DNA of 27,934 nucleotides from CAZBWE01 sp964581905 (GTDB taxonomy: Bacteria; Planctomycetota; Phycisphaerae; Sedimentisphaerales; Anaerobacaceae): contig CAZOQJ010000015.1 of the NCBI GenBank assembly GCA_964581905.1, forward strand, positions 1-27,934, written 5' to 3'. The translations under genes were made by a program, and so were the position numbers. The first letter of the stretch is position 1. Each line of letters begins with the position of its first letter. Positions 14,122-21,071 of this stretch are shown in pieces. The notes under the pieces were generated by a model that was not told where the DNA came from, searched no databases, and was given only the letters and a program-made list of their open reading frames with translations.

Positions 14122-15228
14122 ATGAAAGCAAGCTTTAATAGAGAAGCATTAGCAGAAGCGCTGGGCCTATTAACGTCTGTGGTACCAGGCCGAACGCCAA
14201 AGCCAATATTGCGATGTTTACAAATTACTGCAAACAAAAAAGAGGTTAGAATTTGCGCGACAGATTTAGAGGTTGGCATTAATCACCTCATTTCTGAGGT
14301 TCAGGTTGAGGATGCCGGTGAGGTTATTATACCAGCAGACCGGTTGGCGGCCGTTGTGCGCGAGAGCGCCGATGAAGTACTGTCGTTAGAGACTACAGAG
14401 GGCGCCTGTGAGATAAAAGGGGCGGATAGTCATTTTATAATTTATGGCCAGGAGCCGGGGCAGTACCCCGCAGTTCCAGGATTTGACGGAGATAGCGATT
14501 TAGAGATTGCTTTGGGTGAGCTTAAGGCAGGCATTGAGCAATGCTTGTTTGCTACGGCGAGAGAAAGCAGCCGCTATGCAATCAACGGAGTGCTGTGGGA
14601 AATTAAAGGCAAGAAAATATTATTGGTTGCAACGGACGGCAGGAGGTTAGCTCGCTGCAGGGCAGATCTGGCATCTACTCCGAGCGGGAAGGCGTTAGCG
14701 GCCAAAATGATAGTGCCGGCGAAGACCATGAGCCTTTTGGATAAAGTTGGCGGAGACGATAAGGAAGCTGTTGCAATTAAGCTTCTCGACAACCAGGTAT
14801 TGATTAGCTGCGCGAACGTCGTTATAAGCTCAAGTCTCGTAGAGGGCAATTTCCCGAAATACGAGGATATAATCCCGAAGGACTACGATAAAAAATTGAA
14901 ACTTTCAACTGAGGCGGCGCTAAGCGCAGTTAGGCGGGCAGCGCTATTGACCAGTGAGGAGTCAAGGGGTATTAAGCTATTAATAGAGAAGGGTAAGATG
15001 GTGTTTAGCGGCAGTGCGCCGGAGACAGGCAACGCCCAAGTAGAAATGGTTGTTGATTACAAAGGCGAGCCGATTGAGATTGGTTTTAATCCACATTTTT
15101 TGATAGATGCCCTGCGAGTTATTAAAACGCCGGAATTTGAAATGGAGATAGGCCAAGCCGACAGGCCGGGCCTGATAAAAAGCGGAGCAGATTTTCTGTA
15201 TGTTTTAATGCCCATCAATATCGGATAG
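14122..15228 (+). CDS. dnaN: DNA polymerase III beta subunit (sliding clamp)
   Basis: The 368-residue length is normal for the family. It forms the ring-shaped clamp that tethers DNA polymerase III to DNA. Recognisable segments are the start MKASFNREALAEALGLLTSVVPGRTPKPILRCL, the domain-1 strand EVRICATDLEVGI, the middle SRYAINGVLWEI....LVATDGRRLA, and the ending LMPINI. I chose ATG 14122, which has GAGG six bases upstream, over the in-frame TTG at 14110, because MKASF is the usual family start. It is the first gene of a dnaN - DUF721 - gyrB replication group. Its promoter region has a dyad and direct repeats that might link clamp synthesis to initiation (inference). Confidence 0.95.
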   Translation: MKASFNREALAEALGLLTSVVPGRTPKPILRCLQITANKKEVRICATDLEVGINHLISEVQVEDAGEVIIPADRLAAVVRESADEVLSLETTEGACEIKGADSHFIIYGQEPGQYPAVPGFDGDSDLEIALGELKAGIEQCLFATARESSRYAINGVLWEIKGKKILLVATDGRRLARCRADLASTPSGKALAAKMIVPAKTMSLLDKVGGDDKEAVAIKLLDNQVLISCANVVISSSLVEGNFPKYEDIIPKDYDKKLKLSTEAALSAVRRAALLTSEESRGIKLLIEKGKMVFSGSAPETGNAQVEMVVDYKGEPIEIGFNPHFLIDALRVIKTPEFEMEIGQADRPGLIKSGADFLYVLMPINIG

Positions 15229-15287
15229 GTACGTGAGGAAAGGCGACGTTTATACTCCGACAGACGAATTAAGCGGTGGATAGCACT

Positions 15288-15620
15288 ATGCAGCTACACA
15301 ATACTACCAGCCGACGAGGAGTAAATAGGCCAGATAGAACAATTCGTGTCGGTAAGGTTGTTCAGAAGCTTATGGATAACCAGCTTTCACCACAGCAGGA
15401 GGCGTCTGATGTAATAGACAAGCTGTGGCGCCAGCTTCTTCCTGTAGAGCTTGTCCGGCACAGCAGGATTGCCGAAATTTCCGGTGGCCGGCTAAAAATA
15501 CAGGTAGATTCAGCGTCATACATGTATGAGCTACAATTATGCAGTTCCGGGCTTCTTAGTGAGCTGCAACGGCGGTGCCCGCAAGCTCGGGTAAAAGAAA
15601 TCAAGTTTGTTCTTGATTGA
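15288..15620 (+). CDS. DUF721/DciA-like protein, probable replicative-helicase loader or operator
   Basis: A protein of 110 residues. It has the DUF721 core: KVVQKLMDNQLS near the start, DVIDKLWRQLLPVELVRHSRIAEISGGRLKIQVDSASYMYELQL (typical W..ll.....H......G.L.v.v.s....eL), and a final helix SELQRRCPQARVKEIKFVL. DciA is the ancestral bacterial partner of the DnaB helicase, and position between dnaN and gyrB supports that role. ATG 15288 has GGTGGA seven bases upstream; the in-frame GTG 15276 would add four residues and lacks a good ribosome site. It occupies the place where many bacteria have recF. Confidence 0.8.
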   Translation: MQLHNTTSRRGVNRPDRTIRVGKVVQKLMDNQLSPQQEASDVIDKLWRQLLPVELVRHSRIAEISGGRLKIQVDSASYMYELQLCSSGLLSELQRRCPQARVKEIKFVLD

Positions 15621-15709
15621 GGCGTAAATCAGGACATTAAGAGGAAGGGGATTTTCTACAGCCCAGAAACAGGCATAGACGATACACGTAATAAAGGCAG
15701 AAAGAGGTT

Positions 15710-18175
15710 ATGAAAGAGCATAGATACGATGCGAGCAATATAAAGATTTTGGGTGGCATAGAAGCGGTTCGCAAGCGGCCTGATATGTATATAGGCGACC
15801 GTGGAAGCGGCGGGCTACACCACCTTGTCTATGAGGTATTGGACAATTCCATCGACGAAGCGATGGCCGGATATTGCGACAGTATAAATGTGCATATCCA
15901 AGCCGACGGCAGCTGCACAGTTGAGGACAACGGTCGGGGCATACCTGTTGAAAAACATAAAGAGGCCAAAATCAGCGCGCTGGAAGTCGTGCTCACAACA
16001 CTACATGCCGGCGGTAAGTTCGACCAGGAAAGCTATAAGGTTGCCGGCGGTCTGCACGGCGTGGGGGTCAGTGTGGTCAATGCACTGAGCGAATGGCTGG
16101 AAGCTGAGGTGTACCGAGATGGGCAGCACTATCACTTCGAGTGCGTTAAAGGCAAGGCAAAGGCGCCCGTTAAAAAGGTCGGAACATCTGATAAGAGAGG
16201 CGCGATAATATCTTTCAAGCCAGATGAGGAAATATTTGGCGATACAGAGTTCGAATATGATATTCTTGTAAAGCGCATACGAGAAATAGCATACTTAAAT
16301 GCGGGCTTAAAAATCACCTTTAAGGATGATAGAACAAAGAAAAAAGAGGTATTTAGGTTTGATGATGGGATTAAAGCCTTCGTGAAACATCTTAACGAGG
16401 GTAAGGATACGCTGCACAGCAATGTTATCTACTTTGCCAAAGAAGACGCCAAAACGAGGCTTAGTTGTGAGATAGCGATGCAGTACAACGATGGGTATAC
16501 TGAAAATGTGCTGGTTTTCGCAAATAATATTCGCAATATCGATGGAGGTACACATCTTTCCGGCTTTAAAACTGCCCTGACTCGCACGATGAATTACTAC
16601 GCCAAGAATAATAACCTGCTAAAGAATGGTCAAACGCCGAGCGGCGATGACCTGCGCGAGGGGCTGACAGCGGTTGTGGCGGTAAAGCTTTCAGACCCAC
16701 ACTTCGAGGCACAGACAAAAGTAAGATTGACCAATCCGGAGGTAGGCAGTTTCGTTGAGACCACCGTTAATGAGCAGCTTGGTCATTTTTTAGAGGAGCA
16801 CCCATCTGATTCGAAGCGGATTTTGAACAAGGCGATTCAGGCGTACGCGGCGAGAGAGGCGGCGAGGAAGGCGCGTGAGCTGACCAGGCGTAAAGGCGCG
16901 CTCGGCAGCACTAATCTACCGGGTAAATTGTGGGACTGTGCAAGCAAAGAAAAGGCATCTACAGAGATTTTTATCGTAGAAGGCGACTCGGCCGGCGGCT
17001 CAGCAAAGTCCGGTCGAGACAGGAATATCCAGGCAATTTTGCCTCTGAAGGGAAAAATCCTTAATGTTGAAAAGGCTCGTCTGGAAAAGATGCTCGCCCA
17101 CGAAGAAATCCGGACAATTATTAGCGCTCTGGGGACCGGCATCGGCGCAGACGAATTCGAAATAGAGAAGTGCAGATACGGCAAAGTAATATTGATGACC
17201 GACGCCGATATTGACGGTGCTCACATTCGAACGTTACTGCTGACCTTTTTCTTCAGGCAGATGACACAATTACTTTTGTCCGACAAGATTTACATTGCCC
17301 AGCCGCCTCTATATGAGGTTAGAGTTAAGGGCCAGAAGAAATCTGAGTATGTTCTAAGTGAGGCACAAATGCGCAGGCGGTTGATTGCTCGCGGCCTGGA
17401 GAACACTGAGCTGATTATTAAAAACGGCAAAAAGGCTGAGAAAGGCACGAAGAGCAAAAGTAAGCGAGAGCACAAAGTTTCAGGCAAAGAGCTTATGGCA
17501 CTCGTGAAGATTTTAGATGAGGCCGAACGCAACATAGCGGTTTTGAGTCGGCGCGGTATTAACTTTACTGAGTTCGTTGAGGTTTATTACGCTCCGCAGA
17601 AAGGTGGGCTTCCATGCTTTAGGGTTTGTTTTGAAGGACAGCAGGAGATTTATTACCAGAGCGAGCGGTACGAGAAAAGGCTCGACCAGCTAAAGCGGAA
17701 TATTAAAGACTTAGAGGGACAGGAGGAAGAAACGATTGTCGCCGAGGAGCTGCATGAGGTCGTCAGAATCAACCAGATAAATCAAGAACTCAAAAAGACA
17801 TGGGGTCTGGACCTAAAAGATTTTCTATTCAAGCCAGAGAAGCTTGTTTCCGGGGAATCGCTTCCGGCGAAGTTCCAGCTCATTAGCGGGCCGGATATAT
17901 TTGATGTTGCTTCATTAGGCGAGGTATGCTCATCTATTAGGCAGATTGGCGGCAAAGGAATGGAGATAAAGCGATTCAAGGGGCTGGGTGAGATGAATGC
18001 GGAGCAGTTGTGGGAAACGACTATGAATCCGATGTCCAGGACTTTGCTGAGAGTTGCTCTTGAAGATGCCGGCGAGGCGGACAGGCTATTTAGCATTCTG
18101 ATGGGTGATGATGTAGAGAAGCGGCGAAACTTCATCCGTGACCATGCTCTCGAGGTGCAAAACCTTGATATCTAA
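15710..18175 (+). CDS. gyrB: DNA gyrase subunit B
   Basis: An 821-residue type IIA topoisomerase ATPase subunit that, with GyrA, introduces negative supercoils. GHKL ATPase motifs: EVLDNSIDEA (42-51), DNGRGIP (73-79), GGLHGVGVSVVNAL (113-126). The transducer QTK equivalent is EAQTKVRLTNPE. TOPRIM: IVEGDSAGG (about 421-429) and DADIDGAHIR (about 498-507). The C-terminal signature FKGLGEMNAEQLWETTMNP begins near 756. About 165 extra residues lie between the TOPRIM motifs and the C-terminal signature (roughly 540-720, charged and helical), comparable in size to the insert known in proteobacterial GyrB. The ribosome site AGAGG is only two bases from the ATG, which is closer than usual, but the start matches family N-termini. 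GyrA is not in the window. Confidence 0.95.
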   Translation: MKEHRYDASNIKILGGIEAVRKRPDMYIGDRGSGGLHHLVYEVLDNSIDEAMAGYCDSINVHIQADGSCTVEDNGRGIPVEKHKEAKISALEVVLTTLHAGGKFDQESYKVAGGLHGVGVSVVNALSEWLEAEVYRDGQHYHFECVKGKAKAPVKKVGTSDKRGAIISFKPDEEIFGDTEFEYDILVKRIREIAYLNAGLKITFKDDRTKKKEVFRFDDGIKAFVKHLNEGKDTLHSNVIYFAKEDAKTRLSCEIAMQYNDGYTENVLVFANNIRNIDGGTHLSGFKTALTRTMNYYAKNNNLLKNGQTPSGDDLREGLTAVVAVKLSDPHFEAQTKVRLTNPEVGSFVETTVNEQLGHFLEEHPSDSKRILNKAIQAYAAREAARKARELTRRKGALGSTNLPGKLWDCASKEKASTEIFIVEGDSAGGSAKSGRDRNIQAILPLKGKILNVEKARLEKMLAHEEIRTIISALGTGIGADEFEIEKCRYGKVILMTDADIDGAHIRTLLLTFFFRQMTQLLLSDKIYIAQPPLYEVRVKGQKKSEYVLSEAQMRRRLIARGLENTELIIKNGKKAEKGTKSKSKREHKVSGKELMALVKILDEAERNIAVLSRRGINFTEFVEVYYAPQKGGLPCFRVCFEGQQEIYYQSERYEKRLDQLKRNIKDLEGQEEETIVAEELHEVVRINQINQELKKTWGLDLKDFLFKPEKLVSGESLPAKFQLISGPDIFDVASLGEVCSSIRQIGGKGMEIKRFKGLGEMNAEQLWETTMNPMSRTLLRVALEDAGEADRLFSILMGDDVEKRRNFIRDHALEVQNLDI

Positions 18176-18672
18176 ATCAAGCCTGCTCAGCCAAAACTAT
18201 GCAGCGGCGAGTAAGTCTTGCTATAATCCGTGGTTCAAATTGATTTTCTCGCTTCCATCTTTAAATATACGTGCTTATAAAAAGATATAAACACGTATTA
18301 AAGGATAGGATTTGCACGAAAGAGCTTAATGGGCCAAAATTACCCAAATTACCACGCTTTAAGGAATGCGAGGAAACACACAAAAATTTTGCGGGGAAAA
18401 ATTAAGTTAGTGGGTACGGAGTAAAGATGCAATCGGTATTTTTTGACATTGTTTCATAAGTTAACTGCTACTCATAAGTTAGCTGTTACCCTTGTTGGCT
18501 GGGGCCGTTGTGCCAGTTTTTTCCTCTGCAAAAAGTTTATAAAAAAACGATTTTTTATGTGATTATTAGGAGATTTTACTTGCAAAATGGAAAACAGGTT
18601 GTCAGAATACCATCGATTTTTAAGGTATGATTTTTTGCAAGACAGTGTTTTTTTCAACGGTGAGGTTTGGAA
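18176..18672. other. Intergenic region gyrB - TPR lipoprotein gene
   Basis: A 497-bp region with no long ORF. It contains an inverted repeat ATACGTG (18267-18273) / CACGTAT (18292-18298) and an 18-bp tandem repeat at 18454-18489. TTGACA at 18444-18449 just before the tandem repeat may be a -35 element. AGGAG (18568-18572) stands seven bases before a TTG that opens a 16-codon frame (18580-18630). No clear terminator for gyrB is seen. Confidence 0.4.
18454..18489. repeat. 18-bp tandem direct repeat upstream of TPR lipoprotein gene
   Basis: TCATAAGTTAACTGCTAC (18454-18471) is followed directly by TCATAAGTTAGCTGTTAC (18472-18489), 16 of 18 identical. The TTGACA at 18444-18449 is directly upstream. 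This could be a double regulator-binding site. Confidence 0.7.
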
Positions 18673-19434
18673 ATGAGGGTAAACAACTCTGGAATCTTGA
18701 CACATGATTCCCAGCACTTGATGGGTGTGAGGTATGTTTTGTGCTTTGTGGCTTTGTCTTGCGTTTTATTATTTGCCGGCTGCCTTGAGAATTTGAAATC
18801 TTCCCTATCAAGAACCTTCCCTAAAGCTGATAAAGCCGTTAAATTATCTGCCGAGCAGAAAAAAGCCAAGTTACTCAAAGCGCTTGACCGCAAATTTGAA
18901 AATCCCGATGCCCATTACGAGCTGGGCCGGCTGTATCAGGCGGACGGGCTATGGGCCCAGGCGGAATATCGTTACAATGTTGCTTTGGGATTTGAACCAT
19001 CTCACAAAGAAGCTCAGGCAGCGCTGGTTAAAGTGATGCTCGATAGCGGCAATCAAGAGAAGGCCGCCAATTATTCTGACATCTTTATGAATCAGGCCGC
19101 AGGTTCAGCGGCGGAGTCACTTAAGCTTGCAGAGGCGTTTAAGAAGCAGGAGATGGATGAGCATGCGCTGTCCTGTTATCAGCAGTCGCTTCGCTTAGCT
19201 CCAAACTCAGCCAAGATTAACAGGCAGATTGGCTATTATTATTTAAGCAAGGGTGAACGTGAACGGGCGAGGGATTATTTAAGCCGTAGTTTTGACCTTA
19301 ATTCTAACCAGCCGGAAGTGGCTGGCGAGCTGGGTCGGCTTGGTGTAGAGGTGAAAATACCCCGAGAGACCGTGAAATATACAAAGAAATTAGACGAAAT
19401 TGTTAAGCCTGCTGAGGAGGAAGTTGAAAAGTAG
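18673..19434 (+). CDS. TPR-repeat lipoprotein
   Basis: A 253-residue protein. The N-terminus has a hydrophobic stretch YVLCFVALSCVLLFAGC ending in a lipobox-like F-A-G-C (Cys37), so it is probably lipidated and held on the outer face of a membrane. After a charged region (KLSAEQKKAKLLKAL) come about four to five tetratricopeptide repeats: DAHYELGRLYQADGLWAQAEYRYNVALGFEP, EAQAALVKVMLDSGNQEKA, SLKLAEAFKKQEMDEHALSCYQQSLRLAPN, and KINRQIGYYYLSKGERERARDYLSRSFDLN. TPRs act as protein-interaction scaffolds. ATG 18673 has AGG seven bases upstream and is preferred; ATG 18721 would give a more compact signal peptide but has no ribosome site. A strong terminator follows at 19516. Confidence 0.78.
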   Translation: MRVNNSGILTHDSQHLMGVRYVLCFVALSCVLLFAGCLENLKSSLSRTFPKADKAVKLSAEQKKAKLLKALDRKFENPDAHYELGRLYQADGLWAQAEYRYNVALGFEPSHKEAQAALVKVMLDSGNQEKAANYSDIFMNQAAGSAAESLKLAEAFKKQEMDEHALSCYQQSLRLAPNSAKINRQIGYYYLSKGERERARDYLSRSFDLNSNQPEVAGELGRLGVEVKIPRETVKYTKKLDEIVKPAEEEVEK

Positions 19435-19440
19435 GGACTG

Positions 19441-19482
19441 AATCCCCACTGTTTTGCTTAGTAAAAACGAAGCATAGGGGAG
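19441..19482. repeat. Hairpin just after TPR lipoprotein stop
   Basis: TCCCC and GGGGA form outer arms, and TGCTT / AAGCA inner arms, around a TAGTAAAAACG-like loop. It has no U-tract, so by itself it is not a classic terminator; it may be an RNA 3'-end stabiliser. Confidence 0.45.
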
Positions 19483-19515
19483 AATTTAAATTCAATGGTA
19501 TTTGCTTTTTCATTG

Positions 19516-19552
19516 CCCCGTAGCGAAAGGATGCGCTGCGGGGTTCTTTTAT
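19516..19552 (+). terminator. Rho-independent terminator of the TPR lipoprotein transcript
   Basis: A 10-bp stem, CCCCGTAGCG with CGCTGCGGGG (one G-U pair), an 8-base loop, and then a T-rich tail TTCTTTTATTT. It sits 82 bp after the stop codon and 20 bp before the next gene. Confidence 0.82.
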
Positions 19553-19571
19553 TTGCTAATTGAATTGATTT

Positions 19572-20843
19572 ATGATTTTGGGCAAGTATTCATTTGGAAT
19601 TGGCGACAGATTCTGCCGGCAGGGGAAGGCGCAGCTTGCAGCCTTACTAAGGGCGAAAGAACAAGGTGTTGAAATTACCCCCGTTTGGAACAAATCCTAT
19701 CGTGAGCATACTATCATAGGGACGAGGCCGTCAGATACACGCAAAGAGGCGGACGATGCCGTCGCAGCGTGCAGGTGGGATGGGCCTTATTTTGTAGATG
19801 CGGACCACATCGGATTAAGCAATGTTGATGAGTTTATTGAATCCAGTGACTTTTTCACGCTGGATGTTGCAGATTTTATTGGTAGAAGAGCTGCTGAAAG
19901 TGACATATATGAATTCGTAAAAAGATGCAATAAGTTTACGGGCACATTGGTAATTGATGGGATTGATGAGGGAATTAAGGTTACCGATGAGCAGATAAGA
20001 GCGATAGCGGCTAAGTTTCTGCCGGCGGTTGAGCAGGCGGGTAAAATCTATCGTCATATTGAGGCAATCAAGGGCGCAGATAATCTTGACCGTCGTCAGA
20101 CAAGTTTCGTTACGGAGGTTTCGATGGACGAGGCCGACCTGCCACAGATGCCGGTCGAGATATTTTTTATCCTTGCAGCTATTGCTGATGAGGGGATACC
20201 GGCACAGACCATTGCTCCGAGGTTTACAGGCCGATTCAATAAGGGCGTCGACTTTGTCGGCGACGCAGGTTTTTTTGCCGGAGAGTTCGAGAAGGATATT
20301 GCGGTAATAAAATTTGCCACGAAGCAGTTTCACCTGCCCTCGGATTTGAAACTGAGCGTGCATTCCGGAAGTGATAAATTCTTAATTTATGGGCCGATAG
20401 CTGAAGCGTTGAAGAAATTCGATGTTGGGCTGCATATTAAGACAGCGGGTACTACCTGGCTCGAAGAGCTGATAGGTCTTGCAATGGCCGGCGGGGATGG
20501 ACTTAGAGTTGCAAAAGAGGTTTATGTAAGGGCATTTGCTCACATCGATGAACTTTGTGGGCCATACTCTACGGTTATCGATATTGACAGACAGAGGCTG
20601 CCTGAGCCACAAGAGGTTGAGCGATGGGATGGAGAGAAATTTGCTTTAGTGTTAAGGCATAACCAATCCTGTGAGTATTATAATCCGAGCTTACGTCAGC
20701 TTTTGCATGTCGCATACAAGATTGCTGCTGAAATGGGTGCGCGATACCTCGATGCCCTTGAGAGATATGAGGATATAATCGCGCAGAACGTGACGGAGAA
20801 TCTTTATGAACGGCACATAAGGCCAATATTTATAGAAGATTAA
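19572..20843 (+). CDS. Tagaturonate epimerase (UxaE)-family protein
   Basis: A 423-residue soluble enzyme with a predicted TIM-barrel fold. UxaE interconverts tagaturonate and fructuronate in hexuronate breakdown (galacturonate to the glucuronate branch). Family-like segments: GKYSFGIGDRFCRQGKAQL at the start, PVWNKSYREHTIIGTRP, YFVDADHIGLSNVDEFI...DFFTLDVADFIG, then near 275-320 the motif SVHSGSDKFLIYGPIAEAL followed by HIKTAGTTWLEELIGLA. HSGSDKF and KTAGTTWLEE are the strongest marks. Recognition is from memory of the family; substrate is not proven. No other uronate genes are adjacent, and it is flanked upstream by a terminator, so it is probably its own transcript. No strong ribosome site precedes the ATG. 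Confidence 0.7.
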   Translation: MILGKYSFGIGDRFCRQGKAQLAALLRAKEQGVEITPVWNKSYREHTIIGTRPSDTRKEADDAVAACRWDGPYFVDADHIGLSNVDEFIESSDFFTLDVADFIGRRAAESDIYEFVKRCNKFTGTLVIDGIDEGIKVTDEQIRAIAAKFLPAVEQAGKIYRHIEAIKGADNLDRRQTSFVTEVSMDEADLPQMPVEIFFILAAIADEGIPAQTIAPRFTGRFNKGVDFVGDAGFFAGEFEKDIAVIKFATKQFHLPSDLKLSVHSGSDKFLIYGPIAEALKKFDVGLHIKTAGTTWLEELIGLAMAGGDGLRVAKEVYVRAFAHIDELCGPYSTVIDIDRQRLPEPQEVERWDGEKFALVLRHNQSCEYYNPSLRQLLHVAYKIAAEMGARYLDALERYEDIIAQNVTENLYERHIRPIFIED

Positions 20844-20855
20844 TTGAAAAATTAA

Positions 20856-20878
20856 CCAGCGTCTATCATAGGCGTTGG
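20856..20878. terminator. Hairpin after the UxaE-like gene (weak terminator)
   Basis: CCAGCGTCT and AGGCGTTGG form a 9-bp stem (two G-U pairs) with an ATCAT loop, 12 bases after the stop. The tail is not T-rich, so termination would be weak or Rho-dependent. Confidence 0.4.
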
Positions 20879-21006
20879 TATTGTGGGCAAATGTGCAGAA
20901 AAGGCCGGAGGCGTGCCGATATACAATAGTTAATTGTGGTTCATGGGCTCATGGTTCGTGTAAATAAGCCCTATTTTATAGGACGAGATAGGTTGTTGGC
21001 CTCGTG

Positions 21007-21071
21007 AACCCCGTTAGAAATTTTATAACGGGGAAAAGACGATTACAAAGAAAGGAAAATTCTAACGGGGT
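21007..21071. repeat. Dispersed AACCCCGTTA...TAACGGGGT repeat, copy B
   Basis: A 65-bp unit with the same ends as copy A at 4230-4295 (AACCCCGTTA and TAACGGGGT) and the same inner TAACGGGG. Reading in frame with ftsK it gives NPVRNFITGKRRLQRKENSNGV, which I recognise as a peptide commonly produced by this kind of repeat. Its right end supplies the GTG of the probable ftsK start. Confidence 0.82.

Noticed and set aside
19815..20363. 182-residue minus-strand reading frame inside the UxaE-like gene
   Set aside because: Antisense to a conserved enzyme and without recognisable features.
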